64,000 bases of DNA, taken from NCBI GenBank assembly GCA_045660745.1, contig JAZREJ010000024.1, forward strand, positions 14,446-78,445, given 5' to 3'. The translations under genes and the position numbers were made by a program. Origin of the DNA: RGIG6353 sp045660745 (GTDB taxonomy: Bacteria > Bacillota > Clostridia > Oscillospirales > SIG627). The first letter of the stretch is position 1; each line of letters begins with the position of its first letter. Below the pieces are notes generated by a model. That model was not told where the DNA came from and searched no databases. It saw only the letters and a list, made by a program, of their open reading frames with translations. Of the stretch, positions 1 through 7,919 are shown piece by piece.

Positions 1-1
1 G

Positions 2-664
2 CGTGGAAATGAACGGATATATTTACTCTCCAATGAAGATACGGTGCCAATGTCACTTAATCTGAAGCTTCGCGGATTTGACGGAGGCAGGTACGTGCTG
101 TGGGATGCCTTCGAAAACAAAGCGGTTTGCCGTGATACCGCTGATGGTAATATCCCTTTTCGCATATACCCGAATAATCTTATTGTGTTATTTGCGGATT
201 CGGATTTTGAGTGCGGAAACGAAGCGCTTGTCTCCGAGGTTTATTCTTGTCCCTCGGAGCTTGATGTACAGTGGCGCGTTGAGCTGTGTCGGGAAAAGGA
301 TATGCCTCACTATGAGTATTATAAAACCTTCTCCCGCCTGAAAAGCATTACGTCACACGATGAAATGCCCGATTTCAGCGGAAACATGAGATATACTGCA
401 TCGATACAGCTTGATCCGAAAAGACACAGAATGCTAGACCTTGGAACAGTGGGACAGACGGCGGAGGTGTATCTTAACGGCAAGTGTATAGGTGTAAGGA
501 TTTTTGCTCCATACAGCTTTGATATGTCAGGCGCGATAAAGGATGGTGACAACGAGCTTGAAATAATCATCTCTAATACCTGCGTATATGAGCAAAGAGA
601 TATTTATTCCCGATATATGCTTATCAAGCCGAGCGGTCTTATCGGTCCCGTAAGTATAGGTTGA
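2..664 (+). CDS. Glycoside hydrolase, C-terminal end (partial)
   Basis: The frame is open from the first bases of the window, so only the C-terminal part (about 220 residues) is present. The last 90 residues form a galactose-binding-like beta-sandwich typical of the C-terminus of GH2/GH106-type enzymes: a DLGTVGQTAEVYLNGKCIG stretch, then an APYSFDMSG segment, a DGDNELEIIISNT segment and a terminal GLIGPVSIG. In such enzymes this module packs against the catalytic domain or binds sugar. The catalytic barrel lies outside the window, so the substrate cannot be named; alpha-L-rhamnosidase or beta-galactosidase/glucuronidase-like are both possible. No terminator follows directly. A structured gene-free region begins about 140 bases downstream. 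Confidence 0.6.
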   Translation, partial: RGNERIYLLSNEDTVPMSLNLKLRGFDGGRYVLWDAFENKAVCRDTADGNIPFRIYPNNLIVLFADSDFECGNEALVSEVYSCPSELDVQWRVELCREKDMPHYEYYKTFSRLKSITSHDEMPDFSGNMRYTASIQLDPKRHRMLDLGTVGQTAEVYLNGKCIGVRIFAPYSFDMSGAIKDGDNELEIIISNTCVYEQRDIYSRYMLIKPSGLIGPVSIG

Positions 665-802
665 CAGAATGTCCTTGACGTTGTCTTGATCAAAGTGAAA
701 CCTCGATTATAAAACTCAAAAATACCAGTATCTATCAAAGTCAAGTCGAGCATTGTGCTTAACTTGCCAATTCAGCCATATAACCCATTCCGTGAAGTGT
801 TG

Positions 803-1000
803 AAAGTACCCCTCGGCTCCACCAAAAGAAAAAAGACACTAACAGTGTCTTTTTTCTTTTGTAGAAAGATGAAGGGAATCGAACCCTAAGAAGGGCTTTT
901 GCCGTAAAGAAAACTGTTTTTAGGCAAAGGGGGTGAGACCTTTAGGTCGAGCCGTGAAAATATTTGCTTGCAAATGTTTTGCGATTCCCCCCCGACTCCA
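803..1000. repeat. tRNA-3'-end-derived inverted module
   Basis: On the + strand, 808-823 reads like the acceptor strand and CCA tail of a Ser/Leu-type tRNA (CCCCTCGGCTCCACCA). Past the central inverted repeat, the reverse strand at 873-887 has a textbook T-arm: a 4-bp AGGG/CCCT stem around a TTCGATT loop, followed by a degenerate acceptor/CCA-like tail running into the same central repeat. A third T-arm/acceptor-like piece (GATTCCCCCCCGACTCCA) lies on the + strand at 983-1000. Between them are hairpins at 937-948 (GACCT-TT-AGGTC) and about 958-979. No complete cloverleaf exists, so this is not a functional tRNA gene. It may be a tRNA-derived interspersed repeat or a relic of integration events. 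Confidence 0.5.
823..861. terminator. Perfect 18-bp inverted repeat, bidirectional terminator
   Basis: Bases 823-840 are exactly complementary to 844-861 around a 3-nt loop (841-843). The stem core is AAGACACT/AGTGTCTT, flanked by A-rich and T-rich arms, so each strand ends in a U-rich 3' arm as intrinsic terminators do. It sits at the centre of a larger inverted arrangement of tRNA-3'-end-like sequences, so it may be part of a repeat element rather than only the terminator of the upstream gene. Confidence 0.75.
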
Positions 1001-1051
1001 AAAATCGACAGGTTTAAGCCTGTAAATTTTTTATCCATTGCGAAGCGGTGG

Positions 1052-1242
1052 CATATCATCAGCCGTAGACTGTATATCATCAACACGGCATTGCCGTGTT
1101 GTATCTCATCACACCTTTAGGTGTGTATAAAATACTTTTTCGCAATGATGATATACAATCCTTGCGGAATTGATGATATGCAAGACTCCGTCTTGATAAT
1201 ATACCGCAACAAGTTGCGGATGATATACAAGGCTGCGCCTTG
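1052..1242. repeat. Array of seven variable-stem hairpins with conserved octamer spacers
   Basis: Hairpins lie at 1060-1072 (weak), 1081-1101 (9-bp stem CAACACGGC/GCCGTGTTG), 1110-1125 (CACACCT/AGGTGTG), 1156-1172 (CAATCC/GGAATTG, one bulge), 1181-1195 (CAAGAC/GTCTTG), 1204-1219 (CCGCAAC/GTTGCGG) and 1228-1242 (CAAGGC/GCCTTG). Stem sequences differ but pairing is kept. The spacers are one octamer: ATGATATA or ATGATATG at 1148-1155, 1173-1180 and 1220-1227, ATAATATA at 1196-1203, and the inverse TATATCAT type at 1052-1059, 1073-1080 and 1102-1109. The array is therefore two halves in opposite orientation around about 1130-1145, and an outer CATTGCGAA/TTCGCAATG repeat (1036-1044/1139-1147) brackets the left half. 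Confidence 0.75.
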
Positions 1243-1268
1243 ATTTGTTTGAGGAAGTGTGATATAAT
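1240..1268 (+). promoter_or_regulatory. Sigma-A-type promoter of the M81 peptidase gene
   Basis: The -35 element TTGATT (1240-1245) and -10 element TATAAT (1263-1268) are separated by exactly 17 bases. The -35 element is made from the closing TTG of the last hairpin of the array plus the following bases, so the repeat array contributes to the promoter. Confidence 0.75.
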
Positions 1269-1309
1269 ATTTAAATGTCAATCAAGGTGGTTTTTGGAGG
1301 TGAAGTGAT

Positions 1310-2761
1310 ATGAAAAAGAAGCTTCTTATAATTAGCTTCAGGCACGAAACAAACGTTTTTTGTCCACGTCACGCAGACGAGCAAGCATTCCGTAACAACC
1401 GTTTTTTAATTGGTGCGGAGGCTCTTGATAAGCAACGTGGAACCGGTGCAGAAATCGGAGCATTTTTAGAGGTTTTCGACAAGCGTGATGACGTTGAATT
1501 GATTCCAACCGTGTCCTTATATGCGTCTCCTTGCGGAAGAGTGAGTGCCGATGTTTATGATTTTGTTGTTAAAAACGTTGTCGATACAATAGAGAAAAAT
1601 AAGCCTATTGACGGAGTTCTGATTGATTTTCACGGTGCGATGGTTTCCGAATGCCATCCGGACAGCGAGGGAGATTTGCTTGAAATCATACGTGAAAAGC
1701 TTGGTTTTGACCTACCCATTGTGACGGCACTTGACCTCCATGCCAACGTTACCGAAAAAATGGCACGCTGTGCAGATGCGATGATTCCGTACGAGGAGTA
1801 TCCGCATACCGATATATACGAAACGGGTCTTGTTGCGGCAAAAATCATGGAGGATACGATTGACGGAAAATTTACTCCCACCATGGCTTACAGACGAATT
1901 CCGTTTTTGCTGCCGCTGTTTCCGAGCGATGCACCCGAAATGAAGAAGCTTTATGACCTTGCAAGACGGCTTCGGGAGGAGTACGGTGCGAGAAGTGTAC
2001 GCTTTGCACACGGATTTTTTGCATCTGATATTGAAGAGATGGGTGTTAGCGTAATGGTTGTTACCGACGGCAATCGGGAGCTTGCAGAGAAGATTGCCCA
2101 TGAGCTTGCACAAGCTATAGAAAATGAAATCCCTAATCTTAAGAGAGAATATATTTCTCTTGATGATGCTCTTGATATTGCTTTATGCGAGACAGGACCT
2201 GTTGCAATCGGAGATGCCTCTGACAATCCCGGAGCAGGTGCTCTCGGTGATACAACTCATATACTGCGCCGTATTTTAGAAAGAGGAATCACGGGTGCCG
2301 TTGTGGCAACGATTTTAGACCCTGTAAGTGCCGAAATATGCGCCAAGGCAGGTGTCGGTGAAACTGTTGAGTTGAATCTTGGCGGTTGGAGTGATCCCGA
2401 TTATTCGGGTGGACCTCTTAAGGTTACCGCACACATCCGTATGATAAGTGACGGTAAATATATAAACAAGGGCAAAATGCTTCACGCAGTGGAAGTAAAT
2501 CACGGCACTACCGCAGTAGTTGAAATAGAAGGAAATATTGTACTGATTACGTCTCTGCCGAGACAGCCTCTTGACCTTGAAATTTTCCGCAGACACGGAA
2601 TTGCACCCGAAGAGCAAAAAATTCTTGTAGCTAAATCCACCATACATTATCGTGCCTCCTTCGGTACGGTTGCAAGTCAGATGATTACTGTCGCACTCCG
2701 AGGGTATTCATCTCCCCTTCCTCAGAATTACAGTTATAAATTCTGGAAGGGAAAGGTCTGA
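1310..2761 (+). CDS. M81 family metallopeptidase (MlrC-like)
   Basis: This 483-residue protein matches the MlrC/M81 family, which includes the microcystin-degrading MlrC and many uncharacterised homologues thought to act on small peptides or amides in the cytosol. Visible signatures are the N-terminal RHETNVF motif, IDFHGAMVSE around residue 105, and a TALDLHANVTE motif around residue 145; the histidines and acidic residues here are the expected zinc ligands. Length fits the family. The start is well placed behind GGAGGTGA and there is no signal peptide. The gene is monocistronic, between its own promoter and a strong terminator. Activity on microcystin should not be assumed; the physiological substrate is unknown. 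Confidence 0.85.
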   Translation: MKKKLLIISFRHETNVFCPRHADEQAFRNNRFLIGAEALDKQRGTGAEIGAFLEVFDKRDDVELIPTVSLYASPCGRVSADVYDFVVKNVVDTIEKNKPIDGVLIDFHGAMVSECHPDSEGDLLEIIREKLGFDLPIVTALDLHANVTEKMARCADAMIPYEEYPHTDIYETGLVAAKIMEDTIDGKFTPTMAYRRIPFLLPLFPSDAPEMKKLYDLARRLREEYGARSVRFAHGFFASDIEEMGVSVMVVTDGNRELAEKIAHELAQAIENEIPNLKREYISLDDALDIALCETGPVAIGDASDNPGAGALGDTTHILRRILERGITGAVVATILDPVSAEICAKAGVGETVELNLGGWSDPDYSGGPLKVTAHIRMISDGKYINKGKMLHAVEVNHGTTAVVEIEGNIVLITSLPRQPLDLEIFRRHGIAPEEQKILVAKSTIHYRASFGTVASQMITVALRGYSSPLPQNYSYKFWKGKV

Positions 2762-2767
2762 AAACAA

Positions 2768-2808
2768 ATTGCACCAAGCATGAAAATGCTTGGTGCAATT
2801 GTATTTTT
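2768..2808 (+). terminator. Intrinsic terminator after M81 gene
   Basis: A 14-bp perfect stem (2768-2781 with 2786-2799, core TTGCACCAAGCAT) around a GAAA loop is followed by a T-rich tract. It may also serve the convergent minus-strand gene that ends at 2824. Confidence 0.85.
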
Positions 2809-2823
2809 TAAAACTTTAAATTG

Positions 2824-5385
2824 TTATCCTATGATTTCACGAATGCAGCGTTCAACCTCGCAAAGCTCAGCAAGAAGCCCTCTTGCAGTAACGCGTATTG
2901 CACCGTTGCCGAATATGATAAGCTGCTCCTGAGAGTCGGAGGTCGCAACTCTCACACGGTGATTCTTCGCAAGCTCGTGAGATGCTTTTTCAATATAGGT
3001 GTCTGCAGTCTCCGCCTCTTTGGTATAAACCACGGTAATACCGCCTATCTCGTCTATCTCTCCGTGATTGCGCTTAACCTTATATGCGTCAAATACAACG
3101 ATAACCTCAATACCGCAAAAGCCTCGGTAATTCGACAGTCTGTCACACAAGACCGAGCGGGCAAGATCAAGGCTCTTTTCTGCCATAGCGCGAAGCTCGT
3201 CCCATCCGTAAATTATGTTGTAGCCGTCAACAAGCAGATATTCGGGTCCTGTATAAGCCTTGCTTGCTCCTGACGGGGTGTGCTTAGGCTTTGCTTCAGG
3301 TGCTTTAACCACACGGCGCGGAGTATATTGCTTTTGCTTGATAGGCCCGTAGGTGCGTTCAAAAATACGCATAAGCTCTTCATCGTCTGCGATGGCTTGC
3401 ATATATTTTTTTGCTTTCGACTCAAGCTCCTCCTCACTTTCCGAGGAAAGCTCGACACCACTTTCAAGATGCTTGTAATTTTCCACCTCATACCAAGGGA
3501 CGGTAAAGCCCGCTCCGTGGTCACAAAAGATTGAATCCGCAGAGTTATCAACGTCTCGGTCGGCATCATATCCGCATTCGACAATAACCTTTTCAGGCTC
3601 TGTGCATTCCTCATATCCGCGAAGAGAGGTGAAAAGCTTGCCCGCGCCCTTGGTATATCCGACAAGCTCACGGTGATAGCCACGCATAGCGGACACGGGA
3701 GCACATCCCGTAAGCAGACTGATTCCGTCGGTAAGCTCAGGGTCGCCGAAACGTCCGCCCATTGCGGCAACGTCGGTCATCGCCCTTCCTATACAGTCCG
3801 ACGGGACCTCGATGCGAAAATCATACCACGGCTCAAGTATTACCTTTTCCGCTATACGCAAGCCGTGACGCACAGCCCTCCAGGTCGCCTGACGGAAATC
3901 ACCGCCCTCGGTGTGCTTTATATGTGATTTACCCGCTATTAGGGTTATTTTCATATCTGTGATAGGTGAGCCTGTCAAAGCACCTATATGACACTTTTCA
4001 TAAAGATGCAACAGGACAAGGCGTCTGAAATGTCCTTCAAGGCCTGAGTCTTTATCTGCGTCAAAAATCAGTCCAGCTCCACGTTCAAGCGGCTCAAGTA
4101 AAAGCTGAACCTCTGCATAATGTCGAAGCGGCTCGTAATGTCCGATACCCACAACCGCCTGCCGAATCGTTTCACGATAGGCAATTGATCCTTCGCTGAA
4201 GTTGACCTTCATGGAAAAGCGTTCTGCAATAAGCCGTGTGAGGACTTCAAGCTGCACTTCTCCCATTATACCGAAGGATATTTCTTTCTTTTGCTCGTTG
4301 TACATAACGTGAAGGGAAGGCTCTTCTTCCTCAAGCTCACGGAATTTCAAAAGTGCGGTATAGGCATCAACTCCGCTTGGCAAATCCACTCGGTAGGAGA
4401 GTACAGGCTCAAGATGTACCGATCCGCAATCAGACTCGTCTCCGAGTCCCATTCCCGAATAAGCACAGGTAATACCCGTCAAGGCACAGACCGAGCCTGC
4501 GGTAACCTCGTTTACGTTTTTATATTTTTCACCCGAATAAACACGAATGGTATTGACCTTTTCACTCCATTCAGTGCCGTCCGAGAGCTTTCCCGTTACG
4601 GTATCTTTTACATGGAGTGCGCCACCCGTAAGCTTTATGTGTACTACAAGCTCATTCTTGTCACGGGTTATCTTGTAGACTCTTGCCGCAAAGTCCTTCT
4701 TATAATCGGGGGCGCGGAAATACCTTGCAATACTGTCAAGAAGCGCCCCTACTCCTTCGCCGCGAAGGGCAGAGCCGAAATAACAGGGGAAGAGATGTCG
4801 GTTAAATATGGCATCCGATATATCATTATCGGAAAAGTTTTCGCCTGAAAGGAAGCTTTCCATAAGTGCTTCCGAGCACATGGCAAGCTCCTCACGGCTC
4901 TTTTCGAGTGTAAGCGTGCTTATATTTACAACCCCGTCGCCAAGCGTTGAGCGTATGTTTCCGTATATATCGTCTTTCGGATGGGTGGTGATATCCATCT
5001 TGTTTACAAAAATAATCGTCGGTATGTGATAAGCCTCAAGAAGTCGCCAAAGGGTGAGTGTGTGACTTTGCACGCCGTCTGTACCGCTTATAACCAAAAC
5101 GCCACAGTCGATAATACGAAATACTCTTTCTGTCTCGGGGGAGAAATCGACGTGCCCCGGAGTGTCAAGCAGAGTGAATTCGGTATCCCCGTGTACAAAG
5201 GAAGCTGAGCTTGAAAAAATAGTTATTCCACGGTCACGCTCGATGTCATTGGTGTCCATGTAGGTGCTCCCCTTGTTGACAGAGCCGAGCTTGTGAACTA
5301 TTCCCGCTTTATAAAGTATCGACTCGGACAGGGTTGTTTTTCCGCTGTCAACGTGTGCGATAATTCCAATGGTAAGTTTCTTCAT
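2824..5385 (-). CDS. TetM-like ribosomal-protection-type GTPase fused to a C-terminal NYN (YacP-like) domain
   Basis: This is an 853-residue protein. The N-terminal part is an EF-G/TetM-type translational GTPase with all G motifs: AHVDSGKTT (G1), RGIT (G2), DTPGHVDF (G3) and NKMD (G4), followed by EF-G-like domains II-V. After a charged, proline-containing linker at about 680-710, a second domain starts near residue 713 with LLVDGYNIIY, then VVFDAY and TSDSQEQ. These are hallmarks of YacP-like NYN/PIN-fold ribonucleases with conserved acidic residues. TetM itself is about 640 residues and lacks this tail. The likely role is rescue or clearing of ribosomes coupled to RNA cleavage; that link is inference. 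Tetracycline resistance is possible but not shown. The ribosome site is weak. Confidence 0.85.
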   Translation of the reverse strand: MKKLTIGIIAHVDSGKTTLSESILYKAGIVHKLGSVNKGSTYMDTNDIERDRGITIFSSSASFVHGDTEFTLLDTPGHVDFSPETERVFRIIDCGVLVISGTDGVQSHTLTLWRLLEAYHIPTIIFVNKMDITTHPKDDIYGNIRSTLGDGVVNISTLTLEKSREELAMCSEALMESFLSGENFSDNDISDAIFNRHLFPCYFGSALRGEGVGALLDSIARYFRAPDYKKDFAARVYKITRDKNELVVHIKLTGGALHVKDTVTGKLSDGTEWSEKVNTIRVYSGEKYKNVNEVTAGSVCALTGITCAYSGMGLGDESDCGSVHLEPVLSYRVDLPSGVDAYTALLKFRELEEEEPSLHVMYNEQKKEISFGIMGEVQLEVLTRLIAERFSMKVNFSEGSIAYRETIRQAVVGIGHYEPLRHYAEVQLLLEPLERGAGLIFDADKDSGLEGHFRRLVLLHLYEKCHIGALTGSPITDMKITLIAGKSHIKHTEGGDFRQATWRAVRHGLRIAEKVILEPWYDFRIEVPSDCIGRAMTDVAAMGGRFGDPELTDGISLLTGCAPVSAMRGYHRELVGYTKGAGKLFTSLRGYEECTEPEKVIVECGYDADRDVDNSADSIFCDHGAGFTVPWYEVENYKHLESGVELSSESEEELESKAKKYMQAIADDEELMRIFERTYGPIKQKQYTPRRVVKAPEAKPKHTPSGASKAYTGPEYLLVDGYNIIYGWDELRAMAEKSLDLARSVLCDRLSNYRGFCGIEVIVVFDAYKVKRNHGEIDEIGGITVVYTKEAETADTYIEKASHELAKNHRVRVATSDSQEQLIIFGNGAIRVTARGLLAELCEVERCIREIIG

Positions 5386-5529
5386 CTTTTAGTTTTCTTT
5401 CATAAATTTGCTCTAATTGTACCATATAATTAAGCTTTTTTCAACATTTCTTCCACTTTTATTACAAAACATTCCGATTTCCCGCTAATCTCCGTTTGAA
5501 TTTTCAAAAAATAAAATTGCCGAAATATA

Positions 5530-5558
5530 TAGACAAATCAGAACAAAAGTTGTATTAT
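5530..5558 (+). promoter_or_regulatory. Promoter of AEC transporter gene
   Basis: TAGACA (5530-5535) and TATTAT (5553-5558) have a 17-base spacer just upstream of the transporter gene. The elements are near consensus but weaker than others in this window. Confidence 0.5.
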
Positions 5559-5593
5559 TAATAATAACAACGGTATTGATGAAGAGGTTAAAA

Positions 5594-6523
5594 ATGCTTG
5601 AAAGTTTTAATGTTACGTTTTCACAGGCGTTTGTTTTGTTTGTTTTTATTGCCATTGGTTATGTGATGAAAAAAACAGGCAATATCCCCGAAAGCTTTAA
5701 CAAGGGTATTTCGAATTTGCTTGTATGGATATTTATGCCTTTCCTTAATTTCGGCAGTATGGCTGACAATTTCAGACTCAGCATATTAGCCGAGAAAAAA
5801 GAGCTGTTGCTTATATCTGTCGGAGCACTGGCTGTATCGACTGCAATAGCGTTTGTTTTTTCAAGAATCATGTCAAAAGTCCCTTCAACACGGGACGTGT
5901 ATATGTACTCTTTGATGTTCCCCAATACGGGCTACTTCGGTAATCCTTTGGTTCTTGCGGTGTTTGGCGAATTGATGCTTTTTGATTTTATGATATTCGG
6001 CATACCATTTTGTATATTGACTTATACATTCGGTGTTTATATTTTGAATCCGAACAGAGTCTTTAATCTTAAAAATCTTGTTAATCCCATAATGGTGTCT
6101 CTAATTCTCGGAATGCTTGCAGGAGCACTTAATATACATATTCCGTCGGTTGTCAAGGGAATCCTCGACGCGGGTGCAGCTTGTCTTGCACCGTCGGCAA
6201 TGATACTTGTCGGTATTGTTTTTGCGTCGAATAACTTAAGGTCCATGGTGACAAACCTCAGAGCATATATTGCTTGCATAGTTAAAATGGTCGTTATTCC
6301 CACGGTTGCAATACTGATTATGGCAAAAACCAAAATCCCGCATGATATAGCCGTAATACTTATAATAACCTTTACACTTCCCACAGGGCTTAACAGTATA
6401 GTGTTCCCGGAAGCGTACGGCGGCGACAGCAAAACAGGCGCACAGCTTTGCTTTGTATCCACGTTGACCTGTCTTGTATTTATGCCTGTTGCTCTTGCGC
6501 TTTATGAAAGCATTGCAGGATAG
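5594..6523 (+). CDS. AEC (auxin efflux carrier) family transporter
   Basis: This hydrophobic protein of about 309 residues has roughly ten membrane segments and is of usual AEC/PIN-like length. Family-type features are the early FVFIAIGYVMKKTG, the LMFPNTGYFGNPL motif around residue 115 and the late PTGLNSIVFPEAYGG segment. Bacterial members export or import small organic acids and similar solutes across the cytoplasmic membrane; the substrate cannot be read here. The start at 5594 is preferred because AAGAGG lies 6 bases upstream; in-frame TTG (5576) and ATG (5579) codons upstream lack a ribosome site. The gene is followed by the separately promoted aldo/keto reductase gene. Confidence 0.85.
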   Translation: MLESFNVTFSQAFVLFVFIAIGYVMKKTGNIPESFNKGISNLLVWIFMPFLNFGSMADNFRLSILAEKKELLLISVGALAVSTAIAFVFSRIMSKVPSTRDVYMYSLMFPNTGYFGNPLVLAVFGELMLFDFMIFGIPFCILTYTFGVYILNPNRVFNLKNLVNPIMVSLILGMLAGALNIHIPSVVKGILDAGAACLAPSAMILVGIVFASNNLRSMVTNLRAYIACIVKMVVIPTVAILIMAKTKIPHDIAVILIITFTLPTGLNSIVFPEAYGGDSKTGAQLCFVSTLTCLVFMPVALALYESIAG

Positions 6524-6562
6524 ATTGAAAAAGCAGTGACCTGTGCAAGAAGCCAAAAACAT

Positions 6563-6590
6563 TTGACAAATCTTCGTGATGTGATATAAT
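6563..6590 (+). promoter_or_regulatory. Promoter of aldo/keto reductase gene
   Basis: Consensus TTGACA (6563-6568) and TATAAT (6585-6590) have a 16-base spacer, about 30 bases before the start codon. Confidence 0.8.
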
Positions 6591-6621
6591 TTTTAAATGA
6601 ATTATAAAAGAAAGGATAGTT

Positions 6622-7725
6622 ATGTTCGAAAAAATCAAGGGTCAGCTCGGATTCGGATGTATGCGATTGCCCATGCTTGACACAGAAGTTGACAAAGACG
6701 GATTCAACCAAATGATAGACGCTTACATTGATGCGGGATTTAATTATTTTGATACTGCACACGGCTATATCGGGGGTAAAAGCGAAACCGCAATAAGAGA
6801 CTGCCTCTCAGCAAGATATGACAGAGAGCAATTTGTTCTTGCAAATAAGATATCATATTGGTGCTTTGAAAAGGAAGAGGATGTTGCGCCTCTTTTTGAA
6901 AGCCAGCTTGAGCTTTGCGGAGTGGATTATTTCGATTTTTATCTTTTCCACTGTCTTAACCGAGAGGGCTATCCAAAGCATAAACGATGTAACACCTTTG
7001 ATACTATAAAAAGATTCAAAGAAGAGGGCAAGATAAAGCATATCGGCATGTCGTTTCATGACACGGCAGAGTATCTTGACTTAATACTTACAGAACAGCC
7101 GTATATTGAGTTTGTGCAGTTGCAGTTCAATTATTTTGACTATGATGATCCGACCGTGCAAAGCCGTGCGTGTTATGACGTTGCCGTAAAGCACGGAAAG
7201 AAGGTAATCGTCATGGAGCCTGTTAAAGGCGGCGCGCTTGTCAATCTTCCAACCGATGCCAAAGAAGCGCTTTCGGTACTTGGAGAGGGAAGTGAAGCCT
7301 CCTTTGCGCTTAGGTATGCCGCAAGCTTCCCTGAAGTCTTTATGGTGCTTTCGGGCATGGGTAATATGGATATGATTAACGATAATATAAATACCTTCAC
7401 AGACTTTACGCCCATTGCCGAGAGTGAGCTTGAGGTATTTGATACGGTTCGTAAGATAATAAGAAAGACCAAGCAGATACCGTGTACAAGGTGTAACTAT
7501 TGCGCCGACGTATGTCCGTCGAAGGTTTCAATATCCGAGCTCTTTGCTATCTATAATGACCTTATGGGAGCAAGGGTGTCCCGCTCGGAAACAAAGGCAC
7601 GTCTTACCCCATACCGCGAGAATATATCATCCTGTATTAAATGCGGGAAGTGCGAGACTACCTGTCCGCAAAGCATCAATATAAGAGAAATTCTTGAAAA
7701 AATCGCGAAGATTGCTAACCAATAA
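6622..7725 (+). CDS. Aldo/keto reductase with C-terminal 4Fe-4S ferredoxin domain
   Basis: A 367-residue protein. Residues 1 to about 280 form an aldo/keto reductase TIM barrel: GFGCMRLP near the N-terminus, FDTAHGY with the conserved Asp/Tyr, a barrel lysine region (LANKISYW), and an FSFHD/HIGMSFH segment. The C-terminal part carries two cysteine clusters, CTRCNYCADVCP and CIKCGKCETTCP, typical of bacterial-type 4Fe-4S ferredoxin modules. This architecture is frequent in anaerobic Clostridia, and the clusters probably feed or take electrons in place of a free NADPH cycle. The substrate is unknown. The ribosome site AAAGGA precedes the start. The gene is single, ending in a strong terminator. 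Confidence 0.9.
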   Translation: MFEKIKGQLGFGCMRLPMLDTEVDKDGFNQMIDAYIDAGFNYFDTAHGYIGGKSETAIRDCLSARYDREQFVLANKISYWCFEKEEDVAPLFESQLELCGVDYFDFYLFHCLNREGYPKHKRCNTFDTIKRFKEEGKIKHIGMSFHDTAEYLDLILTEQPYIEFVQLQFNYFDYDDPTVQSRACYDVAVKHGKKVIVMEPVKGGALVNLPTDAKEALSVLGEGSEASFALRYAASFPEVFMVLSGMGNMDMINDNINTFTDFTPIAESELEVFDTVRKIIRKTKQIPCTRCNYCADVCPSKVSISELFAIYNDLMGARVSRSETKARLTPYRENISSCIKCGKCETTCPQSINIREILEKIAKIANQ

Positions 7726-7756
7726 GGTTATCTTTAATTTAAAGTATTAAAACAGT

Positions 7757-7805
7757 AAAAGGACTGTGACAAAACGCTTGAAAGCGTTTGTGACAGTCCT
7801 TTTCG
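7757..7805 (+). terminator. Long-stem intrinsic terminator
   Basis: A near-perfect stem of about 20 bp (AAAAGGACTGTGACAAA pairs with its complement) around a small TTGAA loop is followed by TTTTCGTTT. It also lies at the 3' side of the minus-strand gene ending at 7920, so it can act in both directions. Confidence 0.85.
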
Positions 7806-7919
7806 TTTAATTGCAGGAATCTGATTTGCTGAAGCTGATACAAGTGACGGCAGAACATCAAAGCCGTTCTCTTTTGAGAGTAATATGAGGTATTTACCCG
7901 CCTTTTTTAGTGCTTTGTA

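Larger units (their letters stand above)
665..1309. other. Gene-free, structure-rich intergenic region
   Basis: This 645-base stretch contains no credible coding sequence. It holds three layers: a tRNA-3'-end-like inverted module with a long perfect inverted repeat (about 803-1000), an array of seven short hairpins separated by a conserved octamer (1052-1242), and the promoter of the downstream M81 gene (1240-1268). The piece at 665-800 shows nothing recognisable. The sub-features are listed separately. Confidence 0.8.

Noticed and set aside
803..890. Functional tRNA-Ser/Leu gene
   Set aside because: Only acceptor/T-arm pieces are present, on opposite strands; no anticodon arm or D-arm can be folded.
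1052..1242. CRISPR array
   Set aside because: The conserved parts are only 8 bases and the variable parts are self-complementary; there are no long direct repeats or cas genes.
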